A stretch of DNA of 18,727 nucleotides, taken from contig DATDRQ010000389.1 of assembly GCA_035291645.1 (NCBI GenBank), positions 1 to 18,727 on the forward strand, given 5' to 3'. This DNA is from DATDRQ01 sp035291645. Lineage in GTDB: Bacteria; Chloroflexota; Anaerolineae; Anaerolineales; UBA4823. Every line of letters starts with the position of its first letter. Within the stretch, counting starts at the first letter, position 1. Positions 7,226 to 14,481 of this stretch are shown here, piece by piece. The notes under the pieces were generated by a model. The model did not search any database. It was given only the letters and a program-made list of their open reading frames with translations, and was not told the DNA's origin. A program made the position numbers and the translations under genes.

Positions 7226-7260
7226 CCTCCCGCTCCAGACTTCGAGCGGGAGGTTTTATT
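7226..7260 (+). terminator. Rho-independent terminator after the adaptor gene
   Basis: CCTCCCGCTC (7226-7235) pairs perfectly with GAGCGGGAGG (7244-7253) around an 8-nt loop, followed by TTTTATT. It lies between convergent genes. Confidence 0.82.
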
Positions 7261-7326
7261 GTTAAAAAGACAGTAAAACGGATGCTAAAACAGTGCGCGA
7301 GGAAGTAAATTGTATCGATGAGCTAG

Positions 7327-7494
7327 CTACAATCCACGCACCAGGCTGGCGATCACCAGCAGCAGGAAGGCGATCACTACCAGCGCGAAGGAATATTGTG
7401 CCAGTTGCGGGATGGCGAACCTTCCCAGGATCCCCAGCACTCCAATCACCACAGCCAGCCACCAGGTACCTTGCCGGACAGGGGAGAATTTCAT
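7327..7494 (-). CDS. Small two-helix membrane protein
   Basis: This 55-residue protein (MKFSPVRQGTWWLAVVIGVL...) has two hydrophobic helices, about residues 12-24 and 34-52, and ends SLVRGL. The family is not recognised; proteins like this are common and unstudied. The start at 7494 is chosen because the minus strand carries AAAGGAG seven bases before it. A longer reading from 7569 adds 25 hydrophilic residues with no ribosome site. It is divergent from the GlsB-like gene and shares with it a control region holding the 7-2-7 palindrome, so the two may be co-regulated. A good minus-strand TATAAT lies 81 bp upstream. Confidence 0.75.
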   Translation of the reverse strand: MKFSPVRQGTWWLAVVIGVLGILGRFAIPQLAQYSFALVVIAFLLLVIASLVRGL

Positions 7495-7574
7495 TTTAGT
7501 GCTCCTTTCTAACTCATCACAACCCTGCCTCTTTCCAGGCTCGTCTGATGAGGAAAATGGGATAGACACCTTCG

Positions 7575-7603
7575 ATTATAACGGGATGTTCCGGTAGTTT
7601 TAG
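7575..7603 (-). promoter_or_regulatory. Candidate promoter for the small membrane protein gene
   Basis: On the minus strand a perfect TATAAT spans 7580-7575. The -35 position (about 7603-7598, CTAAAA) is poor. A degenerate GGGG-ATTAA-CCCC element (7603-7615) overlaps that position, and the 7-2-7 palindrome is centred about 52 bp upstream of the -10. A weak -35 with upstream sites suggests dependence on an activator. Confidence 0.42.
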
Positions 7604-7624
7604 GGGATTAACCCCCCTGCGAAG

Positions 7625-7640
7625 ATGGGGAAATCCCTAC
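7625..7640. promoter_or_regulatory. 7-2-7 palindromic operator, divergent intergenic copy
   Basis: ATGGGGA-AA-TCCCTAC shares one perfect half site (TCCCTAC) with the three copies further right; the other arm matches in 5 of 7 positions. Its centre (7632.5) is 53.5 bp from the -10 box of the rightward promoter and about 52.5 bp from that of the leftward one. The rest of 7495-7802 shows promoters but no further gene. Confidence 0.6.
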
Positions 7641-7662
7641 CCGATCTGCGGTGCATCCCCCA

Positions 7663-7691
7663 TTGATCACGCCCGCAATTCTTTATATGAT
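7663..7691 (+). promoter_or_regulatory. Promoter for the GlsB/YeaQ-like gene
   Basis: TTGATC (7663-7668) and TATGAT (7686-7691) are 17 bp apart. Transcription would start near 7698, placing the palindrome at about -65 and leaving a leader of about 105 nt. Confidence 0.5.
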
Positions 7692-7802
7692 AAAGCTGGT
7701 GTACTTTCCTGCGGAAAAGCGGGCGGCGGCTTTCCAGCCAGTCCATACCCACCCTGAGCCAGGCCTGCGCACCCGGCCAAGACCCGGCTACTGGAGGTTG
7801 TT

Positions 7803-8087
7803 ATGACTATGACTCTGATTGGTTTTATTGTCCTACTGGTCGTTGCGGCTATCGCCGGCGCCTTGGGCCAGGCGATAGCCGGTTATTCGCTGGGCGGTTG
7901 TCTCGTCTCCTCGCTCGTCGGGTTTATCGGCGCATTTATCGGCCTCTGGCTCGCCCGTGAGTTGGGCTTACCTGAGCTGCTCAGCGTGACCGTTGAAGGT
8001 GAGACTTTTCCGGTCATCTGGGCCATCGTCGGTTCTGCTTTGTTAACGGCGATCATCGGGATACTTGCTCGCCGGCGTTACGCCTGA
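7803..8087 (+). CDS. GlsB/YeaQ/YmgE-family membrane protein
   Basis: This 94-residue protein has three hydrophobic helices (about 4-24, 29-51 and 67-87) and Gly-rich family features such as IAGALGQAIAGYSLGG and LVSSLVGFIGAFIGLWLA. It ends in a basic tail, ILARRRYA. The family (transglycosylase-associated/YeaQ) is widespread and often induced by envelope, acid or oxidative stress; its molecular role is not settled. GGAGG precedes the ATG by 6 nt. A recognisable promoter and the 7-2-7 palindrome lie upstream, suggesting control by the two-component system encoded 3 kb away (inference). It is followed by hairpins shared with a convergent gene. Confidence 0.88.
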   Translation: MTMTLIGFIVLLVVAAIAGALGQAIAGYSLGGCLVSSLVGFIGAFIGLWLARELGLPELLSVTVEGETFPVIWAIVGSALLTAIIGILARRRYA

Positions 8088-8100
8088 TCCCCTACCTTAC

Positions 8101-8170
8101 AGGCTGTGAGGGAGGCTCTACACAGCCTGATAACTGCATTGCGGATTTCGTCCTGGAGCACGAAATCCGC
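8101..8170. terminator. Two hairpins between convergent genes
   Basis: AGGCTGTG (8101-8108) pairs with CACAGCCT (8121-8128). A stronger second stem, GCGGATTTCGT (8141-8151) with ACGAAATCCGC (8160-8170), is 11 bp with an 8-nt loop, followed by ACTGTAATTTA. The T tract is weak, so termination is likely but not certain. They may serve both directions. Confidence 0.55.
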
Positions 8171-8278
8171 ACTGTAATTTAATCTGCCGGAAATCAAATC
8201 AAATTCGAATCGTCATCCGGTAAACGTTGCCGTACTAAATCATCGCACTCCGGGTAAACGACCGGCTTATTCCGGCGC

Positions 8279-9484
8279 CTATTTCTTCGAGGAGGAAGAT
8301 ATGCTATCCGGACTGCGCAGGTAGCTGCCGGTCTGCTCCAGCAGGTCCTCCAGGCGCTGTAACAGGCTGTGGATCTCGGGGGTGCTGGCTGCTTCTGCCT
8401 CTGCCAGCGCGCTGACCACCGTCTCCAAACGATCTTCCAGCGCGGCGATCTCCTCGAAGGGGGCCAGGTCTGGGGCTGCCTCCTGAGACAGGTAGTTGCG
8501 GAAGAAGATCTGGATGGCGGCTACCAACGCCGGGGCGAGCAGGATGCCGACCAACCCGAAGGCATAAGCCATGATCGTCCAGACCAGCACCAGCAGGAGC
8601 GAGCTGTAATCCTGGCGCTGGAACAGGCGCGGCTCGATCACGAACTCCAGCACGATCAGCACGACCAGCGTATAACCCGCCGCCAGCAGCGCCAGAGGCA
8701 GGCTTACCCCTATCCCGACCAGGAAAGGCGGGATCACTGCCAGGAGGGCACCCAACCAGGGAACCAGCCAGGCCAGCCCGCCGACCAGCGCCAGCAGGAC
8801 CGGGTACTCCAGGCCCATGGCTCTATAGCCCATCCACAGCAGCAGGCCCGCCAGCACGCTCTGCACGATCTCGCTGCGGATGTAGCTGCCAACTCCGACT
8901 TCGATGTCCCGCCAGATATCGCGCGCCCGCGCCCGCTTCTGGACCGGGATGAAGGAGAGCAGCAGGCGTTCGAAGCGGATGTGATCGGCGCTCCAGTACA
9001 GGCTCAATACCAGCACGATGCCCAGCTTGCCTATCGCGGCGAAGAAGCCGGTCGCCCCACCCAGGATCCCCAGCAAGGTTTTCTGCCCGGATTCGCTCGA
9101 AAGCGCAGCCGCCAGCTCATTCGGGTTGGGCAGCTGCGCCGCAATACTCTGCTGCAAGGATGTACCGGCTCGCGGCCAGACATAGGCCATCTGCTCGTAT
9201 GCCACCATCAAATCGTTGGTCAGGTTTTGCAGATCGCCGATCAAAGGGCTGCTGACCAGCATTGCCAGCCCGATCACCAGCCCCACCACCAGGAGGTAGG
9301 CCAGCCCCAGCGCAAGCGGCTGCGGCAGACCGCGGTTCGAGAAAGCGTAAATCACCGGGCGCAAGGCGGCGGCAACTCCCAGGGAGAACAGAAACAGGAA
9401 TATGGCCGCGCGGAACTGCCATAACAGCACCAGGACGACCAGCGTGACGATCACCACCAGGACGTTGGCGATCAGCCGCCTCAT
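8279..9484 (-). CDS. AI-2E-family (PerM-like) membrane protein, copy 2
   Basis: This 401-residue polytopic membrane protein starts MRRLIANVLVVIVTLVVLVL. It has a helix pair around 8-50, a third around 60-85, a central soluble segment, then a helix-dense C-terminal half with the family region (LALVGGLAWLVPWLGALLAV). Members export autoinducer-2 or act as ion/proton-linked transporters; the substrate cannot be told from sequence. The last 60 residues form a hydrophilic, probably coiled tail (LEDRLETVVSALAEAEAAS). The ATG at 9484 overlaps the stop of the upstream paralogue by four bases (ATGA), which implies translational coupling. A longer frame reaching 10087 merely shadows that paralogue. It is the distal gene of a two-gene operon. 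Confidence 0.9.
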   Translation of the reverse strand: MRRLIANVLVVIVTLVVLVLLWQFRAAIFLFLFSLGVAAALRPVIYAFSNRGLPQPLALGLAYLLVVGLVIGLAMLVSSPLIGDLQNLTNDLMVAYEQMAYVWPRAGTSLQQSIAAQLPNPNELAAALSSESGQKTLLGILGGATGFFAAIGKLGIVLVLSLYWSADHIRFERLLLSFIPVQKRARARDIWRDIEVGVGSYIRSEIVQSVLAGLLLWMGYRAMGLEYPVLLALVGGLAWLVPWLGALLAVIPPFLVGIGVSLPLALLAAGYTLVVLIVLEFVIEPRLFQRQDYSSLLLVLVWTIMAYAFGLVGILLAPALVAAIQIFFRNYLSQEAAPDLAPFEEIAALEDRLETVVSALAEAEAASTPEIHSLLQRLEDLLEQTGSYLRSPDSISSSSKK

Positions 9485-10770
9485 GCAAACATCCCCCGTT
9501 TTGGCTCCGTCCCGCTCTCCAGGCCATCCAGCGCCTCCTCCTGCCCGTCCGCCTCCAGCAGCCGGTCCAGGTCGTTGGCGATCGACTCGATCTGATCCCC
9601 GCACCGGTCGAAGACCTCGCTCGCCGGATGCTCGCCGGAATGGAACTGCTTGCGGATATCCTGGGACAATTCGCGGATCTGGTAGCGCAGCCGGCTGGCA
9701 TAATCCCGACCGCCGGTCTCCTCCATTTCGGCAGTCTGCTTGCTGATCAGCCAGTGGCGCAGGATCAGCTGTAGCACTGCGGCGGTCGGGATCGCCAGGA
9801 GCGCGCCGGGGATGCCCAGGATCGAACCCAGAGTTACCATCGCCAGCAAGTTGATCATCGGGCTGACCCCCACGAAGCGCTTCATGATCTGCGGGACGAG
9901 AAGGTAGTTTTCCATCACCTGGATGATCAGCGTGGCGACGACCACCCAGATGGCTTTTTCCGGCGAGATGGTCAGCGCCACCAGGATCGCCGGGATGGCG
10001 CCCAGCGCCGGTCCGAGAATCGGCACCAGCTCCATCAGCCCGGCGAAGATCCCCAGCACAAGCAGATAGGGCAGGCCGATGATCCAATAAGCGACCAGCG
10101 CAGCTGTCCCGATCGAAAACGAGAGCAACCCCTGGCCGCGGATATAGCCGCCGAGCCGCTCGTCGATCTCGTCGATCACCGCCCGCAGGCGTTCGCGGCG
10201 CTCTCTGGGGAAGAAGAACAACAGACTGCGGATGGCGCGCTCGCTCTCCAGGGTCCAGTAGAAGCCGATTAAAAAGATCAGGAATATCGACAGCAGGAAG
10301 CGCAGCAGCTGTTCGAAGACCGGCAGCGGTTCTGCGGCGCCGGGCAGGGAACCAAGCAGGAGAGGCAGCTGCCCGGGCAGGCGCGACCCGATGAAAAACA
10401 CCAGCCGGCTGGGCGATCCGACCAGCCAGGTCCTGGCAGTCTCATAGTATCCGGGCAATCCCTGGGCGATCACCGCCGCCTGCTCGGCGATCAAAGGCGC
10501 GATCAGAATCCCGATCACCGCCAGAGCCGCCAGCAGCAGGAGATAGATGATCAAAACGCCTGCCACGCGCGCTAATCCACGCCGGTGAAGCCAGTCGACT
10601 GCCGGACGGATGGCAGTGCCCAGCACGATCGCCAGCAGCAACAGGGTGATTACATTGCTGAATGCGTACAGGAACCAGAATCCAATGGCGACCGCCACGA
10701 CGAAGATTGTGGCGGTCGCCACCTGCCCGGCGCTCCATGTTTGGCTGCTGCGATTCAGGCTGTTGTTCAT
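9481..10770 (-). CDS. AI-2E-family (PerM-like) membrane protein, copy 1
   Basis: This 429-residue protein is paralogous to its neighbour. N-terminal helices lie at about 17-55 and 60-90, followed by the central domain (SERAIRSLLFFFPRERRERL, an Arg-rich cytoplasmic loop). The conserved C-terminal helices include GIFAGLMELVPILGPALGAI. A soluble tail of about 70 residues (LSQDIRKQFHSGEHPASEVF onward) is acidic and probably helical. No Shine-Dalgarno is visible before the ATG at 10770. A TAAACT (minus strand, 10788-10783) just upstream could serve as a -10 for a nearly leaderless mRNA. It is divergent from the soluble kinase gene across the region carrying two palindromes, so shared control is possible. 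Two different paralogues in one operon may form a hetero-oligomer (inference). Confidence 0.9.
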   Translation of the reverse strand: MNNSLNRSSQTWSAGQVATATIFVVAVAIGFWFLYAFSNVITLLLLAIVLGTAIRPAVDWLHRRGLARVAGVLIIYLLLLAALAVIGILIAPLIAEQAAVIAQGLPGYYETARTWLVGSPSRLVFFIGSRLPGQLPLLLGSLPGAAEPLPVFEQLLRFLLSIFLIFLIGFYWTLESERAIRSLLFFFPRERRERLRAVIDEIDERLGGYIRGQGLLSFSIGTAALVAYWIIGLPYLLVLGIFAGLMELVPILGPALGAIPAILVALTISPEKAIWVVVATLIIQVMENYLLVPQIMKRFVGVSPMINLLAMVTLGSILGIPGALLAIPTAAVLQLILRHWLISKQTAEMEETGGRDYASRLRYQIRELSQDIRKQFHSGEHPASEVFDRCGDQIESIANDLDRLLEADGQEEALDGLESGTEPKRGMFA

Positions 10771-10812
10771 TTGGATCGGTTCAGTTTACCGAAGCCGAGA
10801 TTCCATCAGCAA

Positions 10813-10851
10813 TAAGGGATTTCCCTACTTGACTGTTAGGGATTTCCCTAC
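10813..10851. promoter_or_regulatory. Tandem 7-2-7 palindromic operators upstream of the kinase gene
   Basis: TAAGGGA-TT-TCCCTAC (10813-10828) and TTAGGGA-TT-TCCCTAC (10836-10851) share 15 of 16 bases and are 23 bp apart, two helical turns, so both lie on the same DNA face. The first is centred 53.5 bp before TATCTT (10874-10879); the second abuts the -35 position. This arrangement is typical of activator control. Confidence 0.68.
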
Positions 10852-10873
10852 TCGAAATAGGTGGGATATCGGT

Positions 10874-10879
10874 TATCTT
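10874..10879 (+). promoter_or_regulatory. Candidate -10 box for the kinase-regulator operon
   Basis: TATCTT has no matching -35 at 17 bp (CTCGAA). Its place downstream of the tandem palindromes, at the same distance as in the other two promoters, is the main support. Start near 10886. Confidence 0.4.
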
Positions 10880-10932
10880 ATACACGGAGTTTACCCGACT
10901 TCCCTCCTTTTTGGAGAGGTACTTCATCCTAA

Positions 10933-13293
10933 GTGAGTGGTCGAAAGAAATTGGAATCTACTCAGGATCCCTCGCTGGCTCCCGATGAACTGTTGCGCCT
11001 GACCGCCGTCAATGCACCGGTCGTCCTGTTCATGATCGACAACCAGGGCCTGATCCAGCTTTCCTTTGGCATGCGCATGGCCGAGCTGAGTCTTGAGCCT
11101 ACGTCGATTGGGCAGTCCGTTTATGATCTTTTTCGCGATCTGCCGGAGGTGATCCAGTATTTCGAGCGCGCCCGGGCCGGGGAAGCCTTCAACGTGAGGA
11201 TTGCAACGGATGGCCTGGGATCGGCATTGGATACCCGCTTCGAACCGCTGCGCACCCCGGATGGCTCCATTCAGGGCGTCCTCGGGATGGCGGTCGAGTG
11301 GACCCCGCACGTAGTTGTCGAGCAGGCTTTGCGCCGGCAGGTCGAGATGACCCGACTGCTGCATGAAATTACCCAGACGGCCAATTCTGCCCAGAATGTC
11401 GAGGGAGTCATCTCCTTCTCACTGGAGCGGATCTGCCGGGTACTGGGCTGGCCTATCGGGCACGCCTACCTGGGCGCTGAAGATGAGACCGGCCTGCTCA
11501 TCCCCTCCCCCTTGTGGTACTGCGCCGATTACCCACAGTTCCTGGATTTCATCCGCACTACCGAGCAGACCGAACCGGCGAGCGGGAAAGGACTCCCGGG
11601 TATCGTCATGGAGACGAAAAAGCCGTACTTCATGAGCAACCCGGTCCAACACCCGCGCTTTGCGCGAGCCAGTGCGGCGGCGAAAGCCGGGATCCAGACC
11701 GCCCTGGCCTTCCCGGTGCTGGCGGGCGAGGAAGTCGTGGCTATGCTCGAGTTCTTCTCGACCGAGATCGTCGAGCCTGATAACCAGATTCTAGAGCTCA
11801 TGCACCAGATCGGCACCCAGCTTGGCAGGGTGGTCGAGCGCGAGCGCGCCCACCGCGCCCTCCGTGAGAGCGAAGAGCGCTTCCGCCTGCTGGTGGAGAG
11901 CGTCGAGGAGTATGCCATCGTCATCCTGGACCCGGACGGGCGGGTGAGCAGCTGGAACAGCGGCGCCGAAGCCATCAAGGGTTATTCCGAGCAGGAGATC
12001 CTGGGGCAGCACCTGTCCCTTTTCTATCCGGAGGAAGCCCGCCAGCAGGGCATCCCGGAGCAGGCCCTGAACAGCGCCCGGCAGACCGGGCGTTACGAGT
12101 ACGAGGGCTGGCTCGTGCGCAAGGGCGGCGCTTGCTTCTGGGCCAACGTCAATATGACCCCGATGTACGCCGAAAGCGGGCAGCTGATCGGCTTTGCCCG
12201 CGTGACCCGCGACATGTCACGCCGCAAACAGATCGAAGAGGCGTTGCGCGCCAGCGAGAGCCGCTTCCGCACCATCTTCGAAGGCTCCGCGCTGGGGATC
12301 GAACTGCTCGACTTGGGAGGGCGCCTGCTGGCATATAACCCATCTATCCTGCGCATCTTTGGGTATACCGCTGCCGAGCTGGACCAGGCAGTCCTGTCCG
12401 AGTCGGCCCACGCGGTGAACGTAGTGGCTAATTCTGCCCTGTTCGACCAGATGGTTTCCGGACAGCACGATTCCTACACACTGGAGCGGCCTTACCGCCA
12501 TAAGGACAATAACCTGATCTGGGGCCGTACCACGGTTTCGCTGGTGAGGGACCTCGATAAGAAACCACAGTTTGCCATCGCCATGGTGGAAGACATTACC
12601 GAACGCAAACAGATGGAGGCTGAGGTAGCCGAGCTGCAGCGCCGGCTGATGGAAGGCCGTGAGGCTGAGCGCCTTCACCTGGCGCAGGAACTCCACGATG
12701 GGCCGGTGCAGGACCTGTACGGGCTGACCTACCACCTGCAGAGCTTGGGAGAAAGACCGGTGGAAGAGCGTGCCGCCAGCTTACAGGAAGCCCAGGGGGT
12801 TGTTCATAAAGTGATCGATACCCTGCGTTCGATGAGCGGTGATCTGCGCCCCCCCACCCTGGCGCCGTTCGGTTTAGAGAAGGCCATCCACTCGCACGCC
12901 AGGGCTTTCCAGGAGTCCCACCCTGAGATAAAATTAATACTGGAATTAATGCCAGACAGGCAGGGCCTGCCGGAGAATATCCGTCTGGCGCTGTTCCGCA
13001 TCTACCAGGCGAGTCTGACGAACGTTTTACGTCATGCCCGGGCTCAACAGGTGGACGTGTATTTCTCATACGATGAGCAGCAGGTCATCCTGGAGATCCG
13101 CGATGACGGCGAAGGGTTCGTGGTGCCAGCCCGTTGGATTAACCTGGCCCGGCAAGGTCATCTTGGCCTGGTGAGCGCCCACGAACGGGCCCAGGCGGTA
13201 GGGGGTCAGTTTATCGTCGAATCGGCCCCGGGTCACGGTACTCTGGTGCGCGTGGTCGTCCCACGCCAGAATGGCCTACCCAATAGCCCTTAA
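10933..13293 (+). CDS. Soluble multi-sensor histidine kinase (PAS-GAF-PAS-PAS-HisKA_3)
   Basis: This 786-residue NarX/DegS-class kinase has no membrane helix. Order: PAS (about 14-130), GAF (145-310, with GLPGIVMETKKPYF), PAS with PAC (318-435, ending ARVTRDMSRRKQ), a third PAS (440-560, ending VEDITERKQ), a coiled linker, HisKA_3 with H588 in LAQELHDGPVQDL, and a HATPase with N box (SLTNVLRHARA) and G box (IRDDGEGF). The ligand is unknown; GAF and PAS domains suggest a small molecule, redox or light. It starts at GTG 10933, immediately after an in-frame TAA. GGAGAGG lies 13 nt upstream, which is long, so a start further in, such as TTG 10951, is possible. The partner regulator begins 54 bp after the stop. 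Tandem palindromes upstream suggest autoregulation. Confidence 0.93.
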   Translation: MSGRKKLESTQDPSLAPDELLRLTAVNAPVVLFMIDNQGLIQLSFGMRMAELSLEPTSIGQSVYDLFRDLPEVIQYFERARAGEAFNVRIATDGLGSALDTRFEPLRTPDGSIQGVLGMAVEWTPHVVVEQALRRQVEMTRLLHEITQTANSAQNVEGVISFSLERICRVLGWPIGHAYLGAEDETGLLIPSPLWYCADYPQFLDFIRTTEQTEPASGKGLPGIVMETKKPYFMSNPVQHPRFARASAAAKAGIQTALAFPVLAGEEVVAMLEFFSTEIVEPDNQILELMHQIGTQLGRVVERERAHRALRESEERFRLLVESVEEYAIVILDPDGRVSSWNSGAEAIKGYSEQEILGQHLSLFYPEEARQQGIPEQALNSARQTGRYEYEGWLVRKGGACFWANVNMTPMYAESGQLIGFARVTRDMSRRKQIEEALRASESRFRTIFEGSALGIELLDLGGRLLAYNPSILRIFGYTAAELDQAVLSESAHAVNVVANSALFDQMVSGQHDSYTLERPYRHKDNNLIWGRTTVSLVRDLDKKPQFAIAMVEDITERKQMEAEVAELQRRLMEGREAERLHLAQELHDGPVQDLYGLTYHLQSLGERPVEERAASLQEAQGVVHKVIDTLRSMSGDLRPPTLAPFGLEKAIHSHARAFQESHPEIKLILELMPDRQGLPENIRLALFRIYQASLTNVLRHARAQQVDVYFSYDEQQVILEIRDDGEGFVVPARWINLARQGHLGLVSAHERAQAVGGQFIVESAPGHGTLVRVVVPRQNGLPNSP

Positions 13294-13347
13294 TCTGCTC
13301 CAACGCCGGATTGATCTGGGAATGCAATCCTCCAGATCGGAGACACC

Positions 13348-13980
13348 ATGCCCCCCATTCGTGTTCTGCTTGTAGACGACCATCCGATCGTGCGCAGCGG
13401 CATCCGCGGCCTGCTCGAACAGGCCAGCGGGATCGTCGTGGTCGGCGAGGCCGAAAGCGGCTCCCAGGCGCTGGATCTGGCTGCTCAGCTGGCCCCGGAT
13501 GTGATGCTGCTCGACCTGGAACTGCCCGATGTGAGCGGGTACGTGGTCGCGCGCCAGATCTCCGAAAAGGGCGGCGCTACGCGGGTGTTAGCCCTTAGCG
13601 CCCATGACGATAGGGAATACATCCAGGAGCTGCTCGCCTCCGGCGCCTCCGGCTACCTGACCAAGGAGGAGGTCCCGGAGATGATCGTTGAGGCCGTCCG
13701 GGGGGTGGCGCGCGGCGAGCAGGGCTGGCTCAGCCGCAGGGTAGCCGCTCAGGTCTCCGCCTTCTTGCAGGCCTCGCCGGCTTCGAACCGGGACTTGACT
13801 GCCCGTGAACGTGAAGTGCTTTCCGGGGTGGTGGCAGGCAAGACCAACCAGGAGATCGCTCTCGGGATGAAGATCAGCGTGAAGACGGTCGAGAAACACA
13901 TGGAGAGCATCTTCAGGAAACTGGAGGTATCCTCTCGGGTGGAGGCAGCCGTCCAGGCGGTCCGGGAGGGCTGGCTTTAA
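13348..13980 (+). CDS. NarL/LuxR-family response regulator
   Basis: This 210-residue protein has a receiver domain with acidic D10/D11, phospho-acceptor D56 in MLLDLELPDVSG, S84 and K106 in GYLTKEE. A LuxR-type helix-turn-helix follows (about 148-205), including LTAREREVLSGVVAGKTNQE and KISVKTVEKHMESIFRKL. GGAG precedes the ATG by about 7 nt. Next to a HisKA_3 kinase, it is almost certainly that kinase's output. NarL-type proteins bind as dimers to inverted heptamers separated by 2 bp, and palindromes of exactly that geometry flank this operon. Binding of this protein to them is inferred, not shown. Its receiver is closely similar in sequence to the receiver-only protein at 14482. Confidence 0.95.
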   Translation: MPPIRVLLVDDHPIVRSGIRGLLEQASGIVVVGEAESGSQALDLAAQLAPDVMLLDLELPDVSGYVVARQISEKGGATRVLALSAHDDREYIQELLASGASGYLTKEEVPEMIVEAVRGVARGEQGWLSRRVAAQVSAFLQASPASNRDLTAREREVLSGVVAGKTNQEIALGMKISVKTVEKHMESIFRKLEVSSRVEAAVQAVREGWL

Positions 13981-14013
13981 GTTCTCGGCCGATCAGGGCG
14001 CGGCCTATCGGGA

Positions 14014-14029
14014 GTAGGGATTTCCCTAC
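14014..14029. promoter_or_regulatory. Perfect 7-2-7 palindromic operator upstream of chaB
   Basis: GTAGGGA-TT-TCCCTAC is a perfect inverted repeat with a 2-bp centre, the best copy in the window. Its centre is 54.5 bp before the TATCCT -10 box. It lies 34 bp after the stop of the NarL-type regulator gene. Confidence 0.66.
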
Positions 14030-14052
14030 CTGGAGTCTAGGATGATCACTAA

Positions 14053-14081
14053 TTGAACAAATTGTCCATTTTTTGTATCCT
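14053..14081 (+). promoter_or_regulatory. Promoter for chaB and the receiver-only regulator
   Basis: TTGAAC (14053-14058) and TATCCT (14076-14081) are 17 bp apart; each matches the consensus in four positions. Start near 14088, about 105 nt before the chosen chaB start codon. Confidence 0.45.
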
Positions 14082-14192
14082 TAACGGAGGTAGGGCAACC
14101 CCGCCGGCGTCGGTACAATGGGGTGGGACAGTAGGCTTGCACCTGGCTGCATGAATGGTTTACCGGATTATTCGGCGAGGAAGATAACAGGT

Positions 14193-14405
14193 ATGCCATA
14201 TAGGAGAATTAGCGATTTACCCGACTCCGTACGCGATCATTTGCCGGTACACGCCCAGGAGATTTATAAGGAAGCGTTTAACAGCGCCTGGGAAGAATAC
14301 GGGCATGATGAGGAACGCGCCCACCGGGTGGCATGGGGAGCGGTCAAGAAGAAATACGAAAAAGTTGATGAAACTGGTCAATGGAGAAGCAAGAATTCGG
14401 GATAG
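14193..14405 (+). CDS. chaB: ChaB-family protein
   Basis: This 70-residue protein starts MPYRRISDLPDSVRDHLPVH. It continues with AQEIYKEAFNSAWEEYG and ERAHRVAWGAVKKKYEK, the core ChaB signature. ChaB was named as a regulator of the ChaA cation/proton antiporter in E. coli, but its function is poorly established and no chaA is present here. ChaB-like proteins are widespread and often stress-linked. The ATG at 14193 matches the family N-terminus; an upstream ATG at 14118 adds 25 residues unlike the family. A weak GAGGAAG lies 11 nt before the chosen start. It is preceded by the perfect palindrome and a promoter, and followed by a receiver-only regulator, probably in one mRNA. Confidence 0.88.
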   Translation: MPYRRISDLPDSVRDHLPVHAQEIYKEAFNSAWEEYGHDEERAHRVAWGAVKKKYEKVDETGQWRSKNSG

Positions 14406-14481
14406 ATTTCGGTATTAAAAACAGGCTGGAAGTCGAGACAGAATGAGTTTGGTCTTTAGTTCAACCGGAGGGTTAAGCGAA

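Noticed and set aside
8369..9424. 351-codon plus-strand frame rich in Gln, His and Asp.
   Set aside because: Antisense to the second AI-2E gene; composition is that of reversed membrane-protein codons.
9485..10087. Apparent 200-residue N-terminal extension that would make a 602-residue AI-2E protein.
   Set aside because: This stretch is the upstream paralogue read in another frame; the ATGA overlap gives a normal start at 9484.
10816..10825. GGGATTTCCC matches the eukaryotic NF-kappaB consensus.
   Set aside because: Coincidence in bacterial DNA; the longer 7-2-7 palindrome and its promoter spacing explain it better.
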